DNA of 9,193 bases from Acidobacteriota bacterium (GTDB lineage: Bacteria; Acidobacteriota; Thermoanaerobaculia; Gp7-AA8). A model generated the notes under the pieces. It was given only the letters and a program-made list of their open reading frames with translations, had not been told where the DNA came from and searched no databases. A program made the position numbers and the translations under genes. Below are positions 1-6,441 of this stretch, piece by piece (positions within the stretch are counted from its first letter, which is position 1; each line of letters begins with the position of its first letter). The DNA lies in NCBI GenBank assembly GCA_003222375.1, contig QHVX01000146.1:1-9193 (forward strand), read 5' to 3'.

Positions 1-1
1 T

Positions 2-481
2 ATACAACGCCGGATTGCGATCGGTCGACACGTATTGACCGATGATGCGCAGGAGCGACTTCGCGGAAAAACTGTAGGTCGCTTTCAGGCGCTCGACCGA
101 CGCGGTGTACAAGCGCCCGCCGTGAACGTCGAGCCGTTCGCGGTTGAGGTTAGCATCCAGCGTCAACTTGTCGATCGGCCTGACCGTCGACGTCAGTCCT
201 AACGTCGCCCCGTTTCCGACGCGGCCGTTCGCGAAGTCGATGCGCTGCCCTGCGAATCCCGTGAATCCGACGCGCGTGAAGCGGCGCGACGGATCGATCT
301 GGAAAAACCAGTCGAGATAGCTCTCGTCGAGAAGCGCCTTCCCAACGCGATATTGCTCGCTGAGATGCACGACCAGACCGGCGACGAGATTCTTAGCGCC
401 CAGAACGTTGATTCCCGGCGAAGTACGGCGGTAGATCGTGTTGCCGTCAGTGTCGAATTGCTGGGTGGCGAAAAACGATGC
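2..481 (-). pseudogene. DUF5916-type outer-membrane protein, inverted internal part of the C-terminal barrel
   Basis: The minus strand is open without a stop from about 481 down to 2. It reads as beta-barrel sequence typical of the C-terminal half of DUF5916 proteins, the large outer-membrane proteins that often carry an N-terminal family-9 carbohydrate-binding-like domain. Recognisable stretches are WFFQIDPSRRF, IDFANGRVG, ERLKATYSFS and LLRIIGQYVSTDRNPALY, the last at the window edge. In intact relatives this last stretch is followed within about ten residues by the segment found here on the opposite strand at 482-649. The piece is therefore one part of the same gene in reverse orientation. 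It has no start or stop of its own. Family assignment is from memory of the family pattern. Function in the family is not well defined. Confidence 0.7.
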
Positions 482-649
482 GCGCACGACGGCTCGTTCC
501 TCGGATCGGTTCTGTACAGCTACAAGCTCAACTGGCAGACGGTGCTGTTCCTCGGCTACGGCGACGATCGCATCCTGACCGAGAACAACGATCTCGCGAA
601 ACTCGATCGCTCGTTCTTCTTCAAAATTTCGTACGCGATCCAGAAGTGA
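482..649 (+). pseudogene. DUF5916-type outer-membrane protein, C-terminal end
   Basis: This plus-strand frame encodes the last barrel strands of a DUF5916-type protein and ends at TGA 647-649. It contains SYKLNWQTVLFLGYGDDR and the terminal strand FFFKISYAIQK; ending in an aromatic-rich strand is usual for outer-membrane barrels. The frame stays open leftward to 203 and has an ATG at 353, but residues encoded before about 482 do not look like barrel sequence. They are the antisense of the inverted piece at 2-481. The coding signal thus changes strand at about 479-486, where the palindrome TGCGCGCA lies. The stop overlaps the convergent SPFH gene by 29 nt. Confidence 0.7.
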
Positions 650-1109
650 CTTCCGTCAACTGGACTCCGAATTGTGCCCCGGCGTCATTGAAGGCGCGCA
701 TGACCTCCGCCTCCACAGATTGGCGCTCGAAGCGGAAGTCATCTCCCTTTCGGCGCGCTGCTTCGTTCCTGACGACGGTCTCCAGCAGCGTGCGGACGGC
801 TTGATCGACGTCGGGAATGTTCTGGAACGTTTTCGCCGCGTCGAGAATCGAGTAACGCGCCTCGAGCTCAACCGCAACATTGTCGTTGTCGGAAGATGCG
901 AACGTGCCGGAGATATTGACCGTCTTCGTGCGCTGGTAGCGCGCGGCAATGCTGTCGATGAATGGCGCGACAAAGTTTAGACCCGGCGCCATCGGTCCCA
1001 GCGGCTGACCAAGTCGCGTTCGAATGTAAATCTGATCGGACGGGACGATCTTGATCGCTTGGGACAGAACGACGACGGCGATGACCAGGATGATGATTAG
1101 CGGGACCAC
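621..1109 (-). CDS. Short SPFH/Band 7 (stomatin-prohibitin-like) membrane protein
   Basis: The product has 162 residues. An N-terminal membrane segment (about residues 2-18) is followed by an SPFH domain: VPSDQIYIRTRLG, then PGLNFVAPFIDS, a central sheet region, and the helix around RTLLETVVRNEA. SPFH proteins form oligomeric scaffolds on membranes, often beside proteases. Slipin and stomatin members usually have about 250-320 residues. This one stops right after the domain's last strand (GVQLTEVT), and its final seven or so residues lie in the convergent DUF5916 gene, so the C-terminal helices are missing. The start is GTG at 1109; an in-frame TAG sits 12 nt upstream, so no earlier start is possible. 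No strong ribosome binding site is visible. It lies 38 nt after the DUF2269-type gene on the same strand. Confidence 0.65.
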   Translation of the reverse strand: MVPLIIILVIAVVVLSQAIKIVPSDQIYIRTRLGQPLGPMAPGLNFVAPFIDSIAARYQRTKTVNISGTFASSDNDNVAVELEARYSILDAAKTFQNIPDVDQAVRTLLETVVRNEAARRKGDDFRFERQSVEAEVMRAFNDAGAQFGVQLTEVTSGSRTKF

Positions 1110-1147
1110 TCGCGAATTCTACCGCCGCCCGCCCGCCCCCGCTGCAG

Positions 1148-1612
1148 TTACGCGGGACGTTTCAGCACCATCAACACGACAGCGATAAGCGGAGAGACAG
1201 TAGCTACGAATCCCCACAACTCCCACTGAAGAGACTTCGATCGGTAAAGATCCCAGTGGAACGGACTGTCGGTGGTACTTGTGAGCGCGAGAATCTGCTT
1301 CTGTAGAGGTGCGACGCGCCAGGCGAATACGATTCCCGAAACGCTGAAGGCTACAAGTGACCAAAAAATCCAGCCCGTTCGAAGAATCGGCAACCCTGCC
1401 TGGATCGCCGCCAAAATGCCGGCGACCGTGATGACGATGACACCTGGAATTGTGAACAACCGATCAGAACGGATGATCCCATGCATCGTGTGGGCGATGA
1501 AGCGTACATCCTTAGTTCGGTCAGCGTGCGCCTTCCAGAAAAGGCCGGTGATGATGTTTCCTAAAAAAATGATCACCGCCGCGACATGGATGAGTTTCAG
1601 GACCTGATACAT
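1148..1612 (-). CDS. DUF2269-type integral membrane protein
   Basis: The product has 154 residues and about four membrane segments (near 4-24, 50-72, 78-98 and 132-150). It has the features of the DUF2269 family: LKLIHVAAVIIFLGN at the N-terminus, a histidine/arginine-rich segment before the second helix (AHTMHGIIRSDRLFTIPG), and PLQKQI after the third helix. The family's function is unknown. The start is ATG 1612. No convincing Shine-Dalgarno sequence is seen upstream. The gene lies 73 nt after the methyltransferase-like gene and 38 nt before the SPFH gene on the same strand, so the three may be cotranscribed. Base composition is lower in GC than the pantothenate genes (about 50% by hand count at 1201-1260, about 72% at 6661-6720). 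Confidence 0.75.
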   Translation of the reverse strand: MYQVLKLIHVAAVIIFLGNIITGLFWKAHADRTKDVRFIAHTMHGIIRSDRLFTIPGVIVITVAGILAAIQAGLPILRTGWIFWSLVAFSVSGIVFAWRVAPLQKQILALTSTTDSPFHWDLYRSKSLQWELWGFVATVSPLIAVVLMVLKRPA

Positions 1613-1685
1613 CCGTAAGAGTCTAAACGAGGGCCAGCAGAAGATGTTTCGGTGGAAGATAACGGCAAGTTGGACCGCGGCTCAT

Positions 1686-2096
1686 TCACCTTCTTGTTGG
1701 CAGCCACTTTGGTATTCGTGCCTTGTATTCGCGGTACTCGCTGCCGAAAGTCGCTTCCAGGGTCCGCTCTTCTCGCGAAGCGATCGCGTTTACCACGGGA
1801 CAGAGAATGAGGAAGACAAACAAGACTGGAGCGCTTCCGTACAGCACTGCCCAGCCGAGCCACAGCGCCAGTTCGGCAACGTATGGACCTTTGGTGAGCA
1901 GAAGTTTCGGACGCCAATTCAATTCGACCCGTTCAGGGAGCCTGGCGCCTTGCGCAAAGCCAAAGAGCATGAGCCAAACGAGAACCGCTGCGCCTGCCGC
2001 CAAAGGCACCAGCCCAAAGAGGTTCCAAAACGCCGGCCGACATTCGGAAACGCGGACCAATTTGATGGATCCTCTCGCTTCCGCAGTACCTTGCAA
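1686..2096 (-). CDS. Isoprenylcysteine methyltransferase-like membrane protein with lost RNPMY motif
   Basis: The product has 136 residues if TTG 2096 is the start; an in-frame TGA lies 18 nt upstream, so no longer start exists. It resembles the ICMT/PEMT-type integral membrane methyltransferases. There is a membrane segment at about 25-48, then LLTKGPY, a second hydrophobic region at about 75-105, and a family-typical end (REERTLEATFGSEYREY, then IPKWLP). Relatives have roughly RFTRNPMY between GPY and VAELxLWLGW, and those residues help bind S-adenosylmethionine. Here GPY (70-72) joins VAEL directly, as if 24 nt were deleted at about 1880/1881. The N-terminus also looks short, probably one membrane helix less than usual. 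The protein is probably inactive, or the sequence has a local error. Family assignment is fairly sure; the substrate is unknown. Confidence 0.6.
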   Translation of the reverse strand: MQGTAEARGSIKLVRVSECRPAFWNLFGLVPLAAGAAVLVWLMLFGFAQGARLPERVELNWRPKLLLTKGPYVAELALWLGWAVLYGSAPVLFVFLILCPVVNAIASREERTLEATFGSEYREYKARIPKWLPTRR

Positions 2097-2399
2097 ACGA
2101 CACCACGGGCATCATGCGGTCTCATGCCGGCTTCGTAGGCGATATCGATAACGATCGAGCGCAAGTCGACGGGAAAGTCCTGTCGGATCTTGATGTCGGC
2201 TTCAGCAGGCCTGAAGCGTGGCGCTCCGAAAAAGGTTGTCTCTCGTCCGGCATTGATCTCGCGGCCCAACTCTATCTTATGCTGACTCGCATGGCGCGCG
2301 AACGACGCGTGGCGAGGCGTGTTTCGCGCCGTATGCGGCATCGGATCGCTGGGGGTGCATGCGGGGTTGGAGCGCACGCTAATCGCGTTAGGCCGCCTG
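2097..2399. other. Stretch without a recognisable gene between VOC and methyltransferase-like genes
   Basis: Both strands have open frames here. A minus frame runs through 2377-1919 and a plus frame through 2114-2596. Neither resembles a protein I know, and both continue as out-of-frame shadows of neighbouring genes. The minus frame includes DFPVDLRSIVIDIAYEAG, which looks protein-like but is unrecognised. The stretch may hold the decayed 5' part of the methyltransferase-like gene, a small unknown gene or a promoter. No clear promoter or terminator could be picked out. Confidence 0.4.
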
Positions 2400-2738
2400 T
2401 CAGCGGTGGGTGGCGATCTGCCAGGTATTGCCCCAATTGTCCTCGATCATGCAGCGGCGGTCGCCGTACGGTGTGTCGAGCGGCGCCTCGATCGATCGCG
2501 CGCCAGCCTGCATCGCGACGCCATAGGTCGCGTCGGCGTCGTCGACGTACACATACAAAAATGCGGCCGTCGGTTCGCGAAAACTCGTGTCGCTGACCAT
2601 GATCGCCGAGTCGCCCAGCGTCAGCCACGTCGGCCGGTCGCTCCGAAAATCTCCTGTCGCACCGAACACTTTCTTGATGAATGCAACGAGGTTTTCAGCA
2701 TCGTTGAGAAAAAGTCGCGGAACGATCGTGGGCGCCAT
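2400..2738 (-). CDS. VOC-superfamily (glyoxalase/PhnB-like) protein
   Basis: The product has 112 residues from ATG 2738, the usual length for single-domain PhnB-like VOC proteins. The fold signature is clear: IVPRLFLNDAENLVAFIKKVFGA is the first beta-alpha unit, SAIMVSD ends the first half, AAFLYVYVDDADATYGVAMQAGA starts the second half, and YGDRRCMIEDNWGNTWQIATH closes it (D-P/N-x-G-N-x-W type ending). Such proteins include bleomycin-type resistance proteins and many of unknown activity. The substrate cannot be told from sequence. The start is chosen because AAAGGA lies 8 nt upstream of this ATG. In-frame ATGs at 2747 and 2786 also exist, and the frame is open further, to about 2950. It lies about 240 nt downstream of the M16 operon on the same strand. 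Confidence 0.8.
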   Translation of the reverse strand: MAPTIVPRLFLNDAENLVAFIKKVFGATGDFRSDRPTWLTLGDSAIMVSDTSFREPTAAFLYVYVDDADATYGVAMQAGARSIEAPLDTPYGDRRCMIEDNWGNTWQIATHR

Positions 2739-2976
2739 CTGCGCCATCCTTTGCGTTTCCGCTCGATGGCGGTCCGAAATGGCCATGTCCTCACGGGTCC
2801 AAGCGAGAAAGCTGGCGAGCTCTTGATCCGTGATTGCAATGCCAGGAGTCTTCGTCGTGACGGTGGCGGCTTGTTGGCGATCCGTCGTGACGGTGGCGAT
2901 CGTGCCTGCAGCACTCGAACAGGGCGGCCGAAATCGAAAGAGTCAGACAAAATCGTTAGGCGAGCTTGCATTCTCG
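2739..2976. other. Spacer between the M16 operon and the VOC gene, with open in-frame extension
   Basis: No gene is recognised here. The minus frame of the VOC gene is open upstream to a TGA near 2950. The stretch before the VOC start reads like protein (for example ITDQELASFLAWTREDMAIS), but no ATG or GTG start is seen before ATG 2786. It could be a remnant of another gene fused in frame or a chance open frame. It contains a 16-bp direct repeat, listed separately. No terminator hairpin with a T-run was seen after the M16 stop. Confidence 0.4.
2853..2898. repeat. Two-copy 16-bp direct repeat, 30-bp period
   Basis: CGTCGTGACGGTGGCG occurs at 2853-2868 and exactly again at 2883-2898. On the minus strand, in the VOC frame, both copies encode ATVTT, so the open frame has a ten-residue period there. 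It is too short for a CRISPR array, and no third copy is seen. Confidence 0.8.
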
Positions 2977-4353
2977 TTATGCGACAGGTAGTAAATTTCC
3001 GTCCACGTCGAGATCGTGGATCGGGTAGCCGAGAGTACCGAGCGGCTCGCGGATCTGGGAGGCGTTGCCCACGATGACGATCAGCGCGCGATCGGGATCG
3101 ATGTATTTGTTCGCGACTCGCGCGATATCGGAAGCGGCCACCCCCGCGATGTTTTCGCGATAGCGATCGAAGTAGTCGCGCGGCAGATCGTAAAGCTCCA
3201 TATCGAGCAGTCGCCCGGCGACATCGCTGGCGCTTTGCACCGTCGCGGGAAAAACTCCCACGAGGTAGTTCTTCGTATCCTCGAGCTCGCGCTCCTCGAT
3301 GTCGCCGGTCCGAATTCGCCGGAGCTCGTTGAGGACTTCGGTCACCGACTCGAGTGTCACTTCGTTTCGCACCGGTGCGCTCACGACGAACGGTCCCGCC
3401 TGACGCCGAAACGCGAATGCCGACCGCGCGCCGTATGTGTATCCGTGCCTTTCGCGAAGATTGAGGTTGATCCGGGAGTTGAAGACACCGCCGAGGAGGG
3501 CGTTCATCACGGTGAGCGGAAAGTAATCCTCGGTGCTGCGCGCGACACCAATGTGACCGACACGAATCTCGGATTGCACCGCGTTAGGCCGGTCGATGAG
3601 ATAAACACGCGACTTCTCGATCGGTTTTGGTGAAATCGCCGGCCGCGGCGGCTCGGGACCGCGCTTCCAGTCATCGAAAAGCCGCCTGATGTTGGTCACG
3701 GCATTGTGTGCCTGGATGTCGCCGGCGATGACGATGGCCGTGTTGTTAGGGATGAAATTCTCGGCGTAGAAGCGCCTGACGTCCGCGATCCTGAATCGCG
3801 TTACCGAGTCGGGATTTCCAAGCACAGAATTTCCGTATGTGCCGCTGCCGTACAGCAGATTCGAAAATCTCTTGCCCGCGATGGCCGACGGCTCTTCGCG
3901 CTGCTGCAGCAATTCCATCAGACGCTCGCTGCGGACGCGCTCCAGTGCCGGCTCCGGCAACATCGGACGGCGAGCGATGTCAGCAAAGATGTTCATGCTC
4001 GGCTCGAAATTTCTGCTGAGGACATCGATCGAAATGTACGAAGCATCCCAATCCGTGCCCGTGATGAGAGAGGCGCCCAGGAGGCCGAGGTCTTCGGCGA
4101 GGCGGATGGCGTCGCGAGGGCCGGCGCCTTCGTCCAGCAACTCCGTGGTCATGGAGGCGAGACCGGCCAACTCGGCCGTGTCGCGATCGGCTCCCGAACA
4201 AATCAACGCGCGTGCCGCGACGAGCGGCGCATTGTGATTCTCGGCGACGAGGATTTCCAGGCCGTTGCCGAGCGTCTCCCGCGTGACTTGCGGGAAGTGA
4301 TACGGACGCGGGGCTCCGGCCGGCGGCGCCGATGCGCGAAAGTCCTCGCTCAC
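2977..4353 (-). CDS. M16-family peptidase homologue without metal site (non-catalytic partner)
   Basis: The product has 458 residues and two M16-type halves. The first starts at VTRETLGNGLEILVAENHNAPL (about 23-44); the second carries the SRINLNLRERHGYTYGARS region near residue 290-310, typical of M16B C-domains, where conserved Arg and Tyr residues contact the substrate. Where a catalytic member has HxxEH, this protein has GLASMTTELLDEG (64-76), so it cannot bind zinc in the usual way. In M16B pairs such as mitochondrial processing peptidase, and in bacterial pairs, one subunit is catalytic and the other helps to hold the substrate; this one is inferred to be the helper of the gene just upstream. 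The start is GTG 4353, overlapping the upstream stop as GTGA, which implies translational coupling. No signal peptide is evident. The stop is TAA at 2977-2979. Confidence 0.85.
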   Translation of the reverse strand: MSEDFRASAPPAGAPRPYHFPQVTRETLGNGLEILVAENHNAPLVAARALICSGADRDTAELAGLASMTTELLDEGAGPRDAIRLAEDLGLLGASLITGTDWDASYISIDVLSRNFEPSMNIFADIARRPMLPEPALERVRSERLMELLQQREEPSAIAGKRFSNLLYGSGTYGNSVLGNPDSVTRFRIADVRRFYAENFIPNNTAIVIAGDIQAHNAVTNIRRLFDDWKRGPEPPRPAISPKPIEKSRVYLIDRPNAVQSEIRVGHIGVARSTEDYFPLTVMNALLGGVFNSRINLNLRERHGYTYGARSAFAFRRQAGPFVVSAPVRNEVTLESVTEVLNELRRIRTGDIEERELEDTKNYLVGVFPATVQSASDVAGRLLDMELYDLPRDYFDRYRENIAGVAASDIARVANKYIDPDRALIVIVGNASQIREPLGTLGYPIHDLDVDGNLLPVA

Positions 4354-5294
4354 GCCGCCTCCGGCATGAACACGCTCGTGACGCGATTTTCCGGAACGAG
4401 ATATCTCCGTGTCGCGTTGACGACGTCGTCGACATTCGCCGCGCGGTAGGGCTCGAGCCAGGTACGCACCATCGTTGGATCTTCGAAGAACGTGGTCAGC
4501 ATTCCGATCAGGTCCGCGCGCGTATCGTAGTTCTCCAGTTGATGGGCGTGATCGACCTCGGCGCGATTCTTCGCGCGCGTCAGCTCATCGTTCGTGATCC
4601 CATGCACGACGATTCGCTCGATCTCCTCATCGATCGCGCCTTCGATGTCGTCGACCGGCACGCCTTCGTTGGCCGTCGCCTGCACCAGCATCATGCCTGT
4701 TGCTTCGGTCGGTAGCACATACGCCGCCACGTCGGTAGCAATCTTCTTGTCGTAGACGAGCGCCTTTTCGAGGCGGCTGGCCTTGTCGGATGTCAGCACC
4801 GTGGAAAGCAGATCGTTGAACACCCAGTCGCGATCGCCCATCCGAGGCAAGTGATACAGACGGTAGAGACGTGGAAGGGGCACGCGCGACGAATGTGTCT
4901 CGCGCCGCTCGCTGCGCGTCTCTTTGCGGATGTGGTCGAACGGCGGAAATGATTTTCCGGGTGGGATGTCGCCGAAGTATTTCTCGACGAGATCTTTCGC
5001 TTCCGCGCTCGCGAAGTCTCCGACGAGCGTCAGGACGCAGTTGTCAGGGCGATACCAGGTCGCGAAGAAATTGCGGATGTCATCGAGGGAGGCGGCGCCC
5101 AGATCTTCCATCGAGCCGATGGTCGGCCAGTGGTACGGATAATCGGCATCGAAGGCGAGATGGAGGAGCCGCTCGAACGCCGTGCCGTACGGAACATTGT
5201 CGTAGCGCTGCCGCCGCTCCTCTTTGACCACTTCGCGTTGGATGTCGAGCTTCTCCTGCGTCAAGGCGGGAAGAAAAAATCCCATCCGATCCGA
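4350..5294 (-). CDS. M16 zinc peptidase, C-terminal fragment of a frameshifted gene
   Basis: This frame continues the catalytic M16 peptidase after the break near 5296. It opens with SDRMGFFLPALTQEKLD and then REVVKEERRQR, which carries the glutamate expected as the third zinc ligand. The substrate-binding C-domain follows, with LYHLPRMGDRDWVFNDLLSTVL and SDKASRLEKALVYDKK. The first ATG in this frame is at 5285, but the homology starts earlier (SDR), so that ATG is not a natural start. The end overlaps the GTG of the partner gene by 4 nt. With the N-terminal piece it makes roughly 415-430 residues, the usual size for M16B peptidases. If the frameshift is real, this piece lacks HxxEH and is dead; if it is a sequence error, the two pieces form one active enzyme. 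Confidence 0.8.
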   Translation of the reverse strand, partial: SDRMGFFLPALTQEKLDIQREVVKEERRQRYDNVPYGTAFERLLHLAFDADYPYHWPTIGSMEDLGAASLDDIRNFFATWYRPDNCVLTLVGDFASAEAKDLVEKYFGDIPPGKSFPPFDHIRKETRSERRETHSSRVPLPRLYRLYHLPRMGDRDWVFNDLLSTVLTSDKASRLEKALVYDKKIATDVAAYVLPTEATGMMLVQATANEGVPVDDIEGAIDEEIERIVVHGITNDELTRAKNRAEVDHAHQLENYDTRADLIGMLTTFFEDPTMVRTWLEPYRAANVDDVVNATRRYLVPENRVTSVFMPEAA

Positions 5295-5572
5295 TTTAAT
5301 GTTTCAAAGTAATTTGTACGATCGAAGAACGTCGTTCCGTTGAGGACGCCGCCGACCGATTGGATGTGTCGAAAATGCTCGTTGTTGCCGATGTGCAGCG
5401 AGCCGGAAAACAGCATGTGCTCGAACAGATGTGCGAACCCTGTGCGACCGACGCGCTCGTTCTTCGATCCGACGTGATACCAGAGATTGATCGCCACCAG
5501 CGGCGCGGAGTGGTCCTCGTTGAGGACAACTTGAAGCCCGTTGGCCAGTCGATAAGGTTCTAAAGAGAGCAT
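5261..5572 (-). CDS. M16 zinc peptidase, N-terminal fragment carrying HxxEH, frameshifted
   Basis: This is the N-terminal part of the catalytic M16B metallopeptidase. Residues 4-30 are the first strands (YRLANGLQVVLNEDHSAPLV), HLFEH at 48-52 is the zinc-binding HxxEH motif, and GGVLNGTTFFDRTNYFETL (74-92) is the conserved stretch after it. The frame then reads about eleven unrelated residues into a TGA at 5261. In relatives FETL is followed by about a dozen residues (of PxNxLExALWLE type) and then SDRM; here SDRM follows almost at once in another frame. A deletion of about 37 nt at 5296/5297 explains both the missing residues and the frame change. The start is ATG 5572, with an in-frame TAA 12 nt upstream. 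No signal peptide is seen. The neighbouring partner gene supports an M16 heterodimer. Confidence 0.8.
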   Translation of the reverse strand: MLSLEPYRLANGLQVVLNEDHSAPLVAINLWYHVGSKNERVGRTGFAHLFEHMLFSGSLHIGNNEHFRHIQSVGGVLNGTTFFDRTNYFETLNRIGWDFFFPP

Positions 5573-5591
5573 GGGCTGCGCGTTTTACCAC

Positions 5592-5662
5592 AAACGATGA
5601 ATGATGAACGATGAACGATGAGCGGGAGATGTTCATCGTTCATCCTTCAGCGTTCATCGTTT
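5592..5662. repeat. Heptamer-based inverted repeat (AACGATG type)
   Basis: The arms 5592-5623 and 5631-5662 are reverse complements at 28 of 32 positions by hand alignment, with a 7-nt loop (GGGAGAT). The left arm is itself built from tandem copies of a 7-mer, GAACGAT. The element fills most of the space between the divergent M16 and kinase genes and ends 13 nt before the kinase ATG. No T-run follows, so a simple terminator is unlikely. Similar repeats are, as I recall, common between genes in some soil-bacterial genomes. Confidence 0.85.
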
Positions 5663-5675
5663 ATCCTTCCCGCGC

Positions 5676-6317
5676 ATGGAAGCGCTTCCCTGGCGACATA
5701 TCGCGGTCGAGGGCCCGATCGGAGTGGGGAAGACGTCGCTGGTCACGCTTCTCGCGAAGCGCTTCAAAGGAACGAAGATCCTCGAGGACGTCGACAATCC
5801 ATTCCTCGACGACTTCTACAAAGACAAGCGCGGCGCGGCGTTCCGTTGTCAGTTGTTCTTTCTGCTTTCGCGGTATGACCAGCAGCGCGGCATTGCCCAA
5901 GGCGACCTCTTCACCGAGCTGATCCTCGCGGATTACACGTTCCCCAAGGACAAGATCTTCGCGTATCTGACGCTCGACGATTCGGAGCTGATGATTTACA
6001 ACCGCCTGTACGAGCTCCTCAGGGAAACAGTGCCCAAACCCGACCTGGTCATCTACCTGCAGGCCGGAATTGATACACTACTCAAGCGCATTAAAAAGCG
6101 CGGGCGAGCCTACGAAAAATCGATCTCGCCACAGTATTTGCAGGAGCTCAGCGAGGCGTATTCGCATTACTTTTACCGGTACGACGAAACGCCATTGCTG
6201 GTTGTGAATACGAACGAGATCGACTTCGTGGAGAAGCCGGCGCATTTCGATCAGCTGGTAGGGCAGATTCGAAATGCGCAAAAGGGAACGCAGTACTACG
6301 TACCGCTTGGATCCTGA
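5676..6317 (+). CDS. Deoxynucleoside kinase (dNK family)
   Basis: The product has 213 residues. It phosphorylates deoxynucleosides with ATP in the cytosolic salvage pathway; whether it prefers purines or pyrimidines cannot be told from sequence. The P-loop is GPIGVGKTS (13-21). The segment ILEDVDNPFLDDFY (35-48) holds the expected catalytic-base glutamate (E37) and the usual NPFLxxFY pattern. LADYTFPKDKIFA (84-96) is the variant of the DRx motif common in bacterial dNKs, and RGRAYE (142-147) is the ATP lid. ATG 5676 is the only good start, at the beginning of the homology. No Shine-Dalgarno sequence is visible, because a hairpin repeat ends 13 nt upstream. In several phyla the kinase lies with folK and pan genes; here panB starts 124 nt downstream. 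Confidence 0.88.
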   Translation: MEALPWRHIAVEGPIGVGKTSLVTLLAKRFKGTKILEDVDNPFLDDFYKDKRGAAFRCQLFFLLSRYDQQRGIAQGDLFTELILADYTFPKDKIFAYLTLDDSELMIYNRLYELLRETVPKPDLVIYLQAGIDTLLKRIKKRGRAYEKSISPQYLQELSEAYSHYFYRYDETPLLVVNTNEIDFVEKPAHFDQLVGQIRNAQKGTQYYVPLGS

Positions 6318-6342
6318 AGTCAGCGGACCGGGACGGAAACGA

Positions 6343-6410
6343 AGTGCTGAGTGCTGAGTCCTGAGTGCTGAGAAGACCAACTCAGCACTCAGCACCCAGC
6401 ACTCAGAACT
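6343..6410. repeat. Heptamer-based inverted repeat (GTGCTGA type)
   Basis: The arms 6343-6372 and 6381-6410 are reverse complements at 27 of 30 positions by hand alignment, around an 8-nt loop (AAGACCAA). Each arm is made of imperfect tandem copies of GTGCTGA. It lies between the kinase stop and panB. No T-run follows, so a classical Rho-independent terminator is not supported, although so long a stem could attenuate transcription or protect mRNA. It differs in sequence from the hairpin upstream of the kinase but follows the same design. Confidence 0.88.
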
Positions 6411-6416
6411 CTCGAT

Positions 6417-6437
6417 CCTCCTCGGTCCTCGAGGAGG
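6417..6437 (+). promoter_or_regulatory. Hairpin enclosing the panB ribosome binding site
   Basis: CCTCCTCG (6417-6424) is perfectly complementary to CGAGGAGG (6430-6437), with a 5-nt loop. The right arm contains GGAGG, the Shine-Dalgarno sequence that sits 4 nt before the panB ATG at 6442. If it folds in the mRNA, it would hide the binding site. Any control by it, or any ligand, is inference. Confidence 0.5.
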
Positions 6438-6441
6438 GTGA

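Noticed and set aside
2386..2393. Integron attC-like core site (GTTAGGC)
   Set aside because: The same heptamer occurs inside coding sequence elsewhere in the window, no paired imperfect palindrome was seen and there is no integrase.
2319..3077. 252-codon plus-strand frame across the VOC gene and the spacer
   Set aside because: It is antisense to a well-supported VOC domain, arginine-rich, and has no recognisable domain.
3016..4449. Long plus-strand open frames opposite the M16 genes (3016-3633 and 3706-4449)
   Set aside because: They are antisense shadows of clearly recognisable M16 peptidase sequence in GC-rich DNA.
5592..6410. Possible CRISPR array, because of repeated short units
   Set aside because: The units are adjacent heptamers folded into palindromes, with no regular spacers and no cas genes.
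6343..6410. Rho-independent terminator after the kinase gene
   Set aside because: The stem is long, but no run of T follows it.
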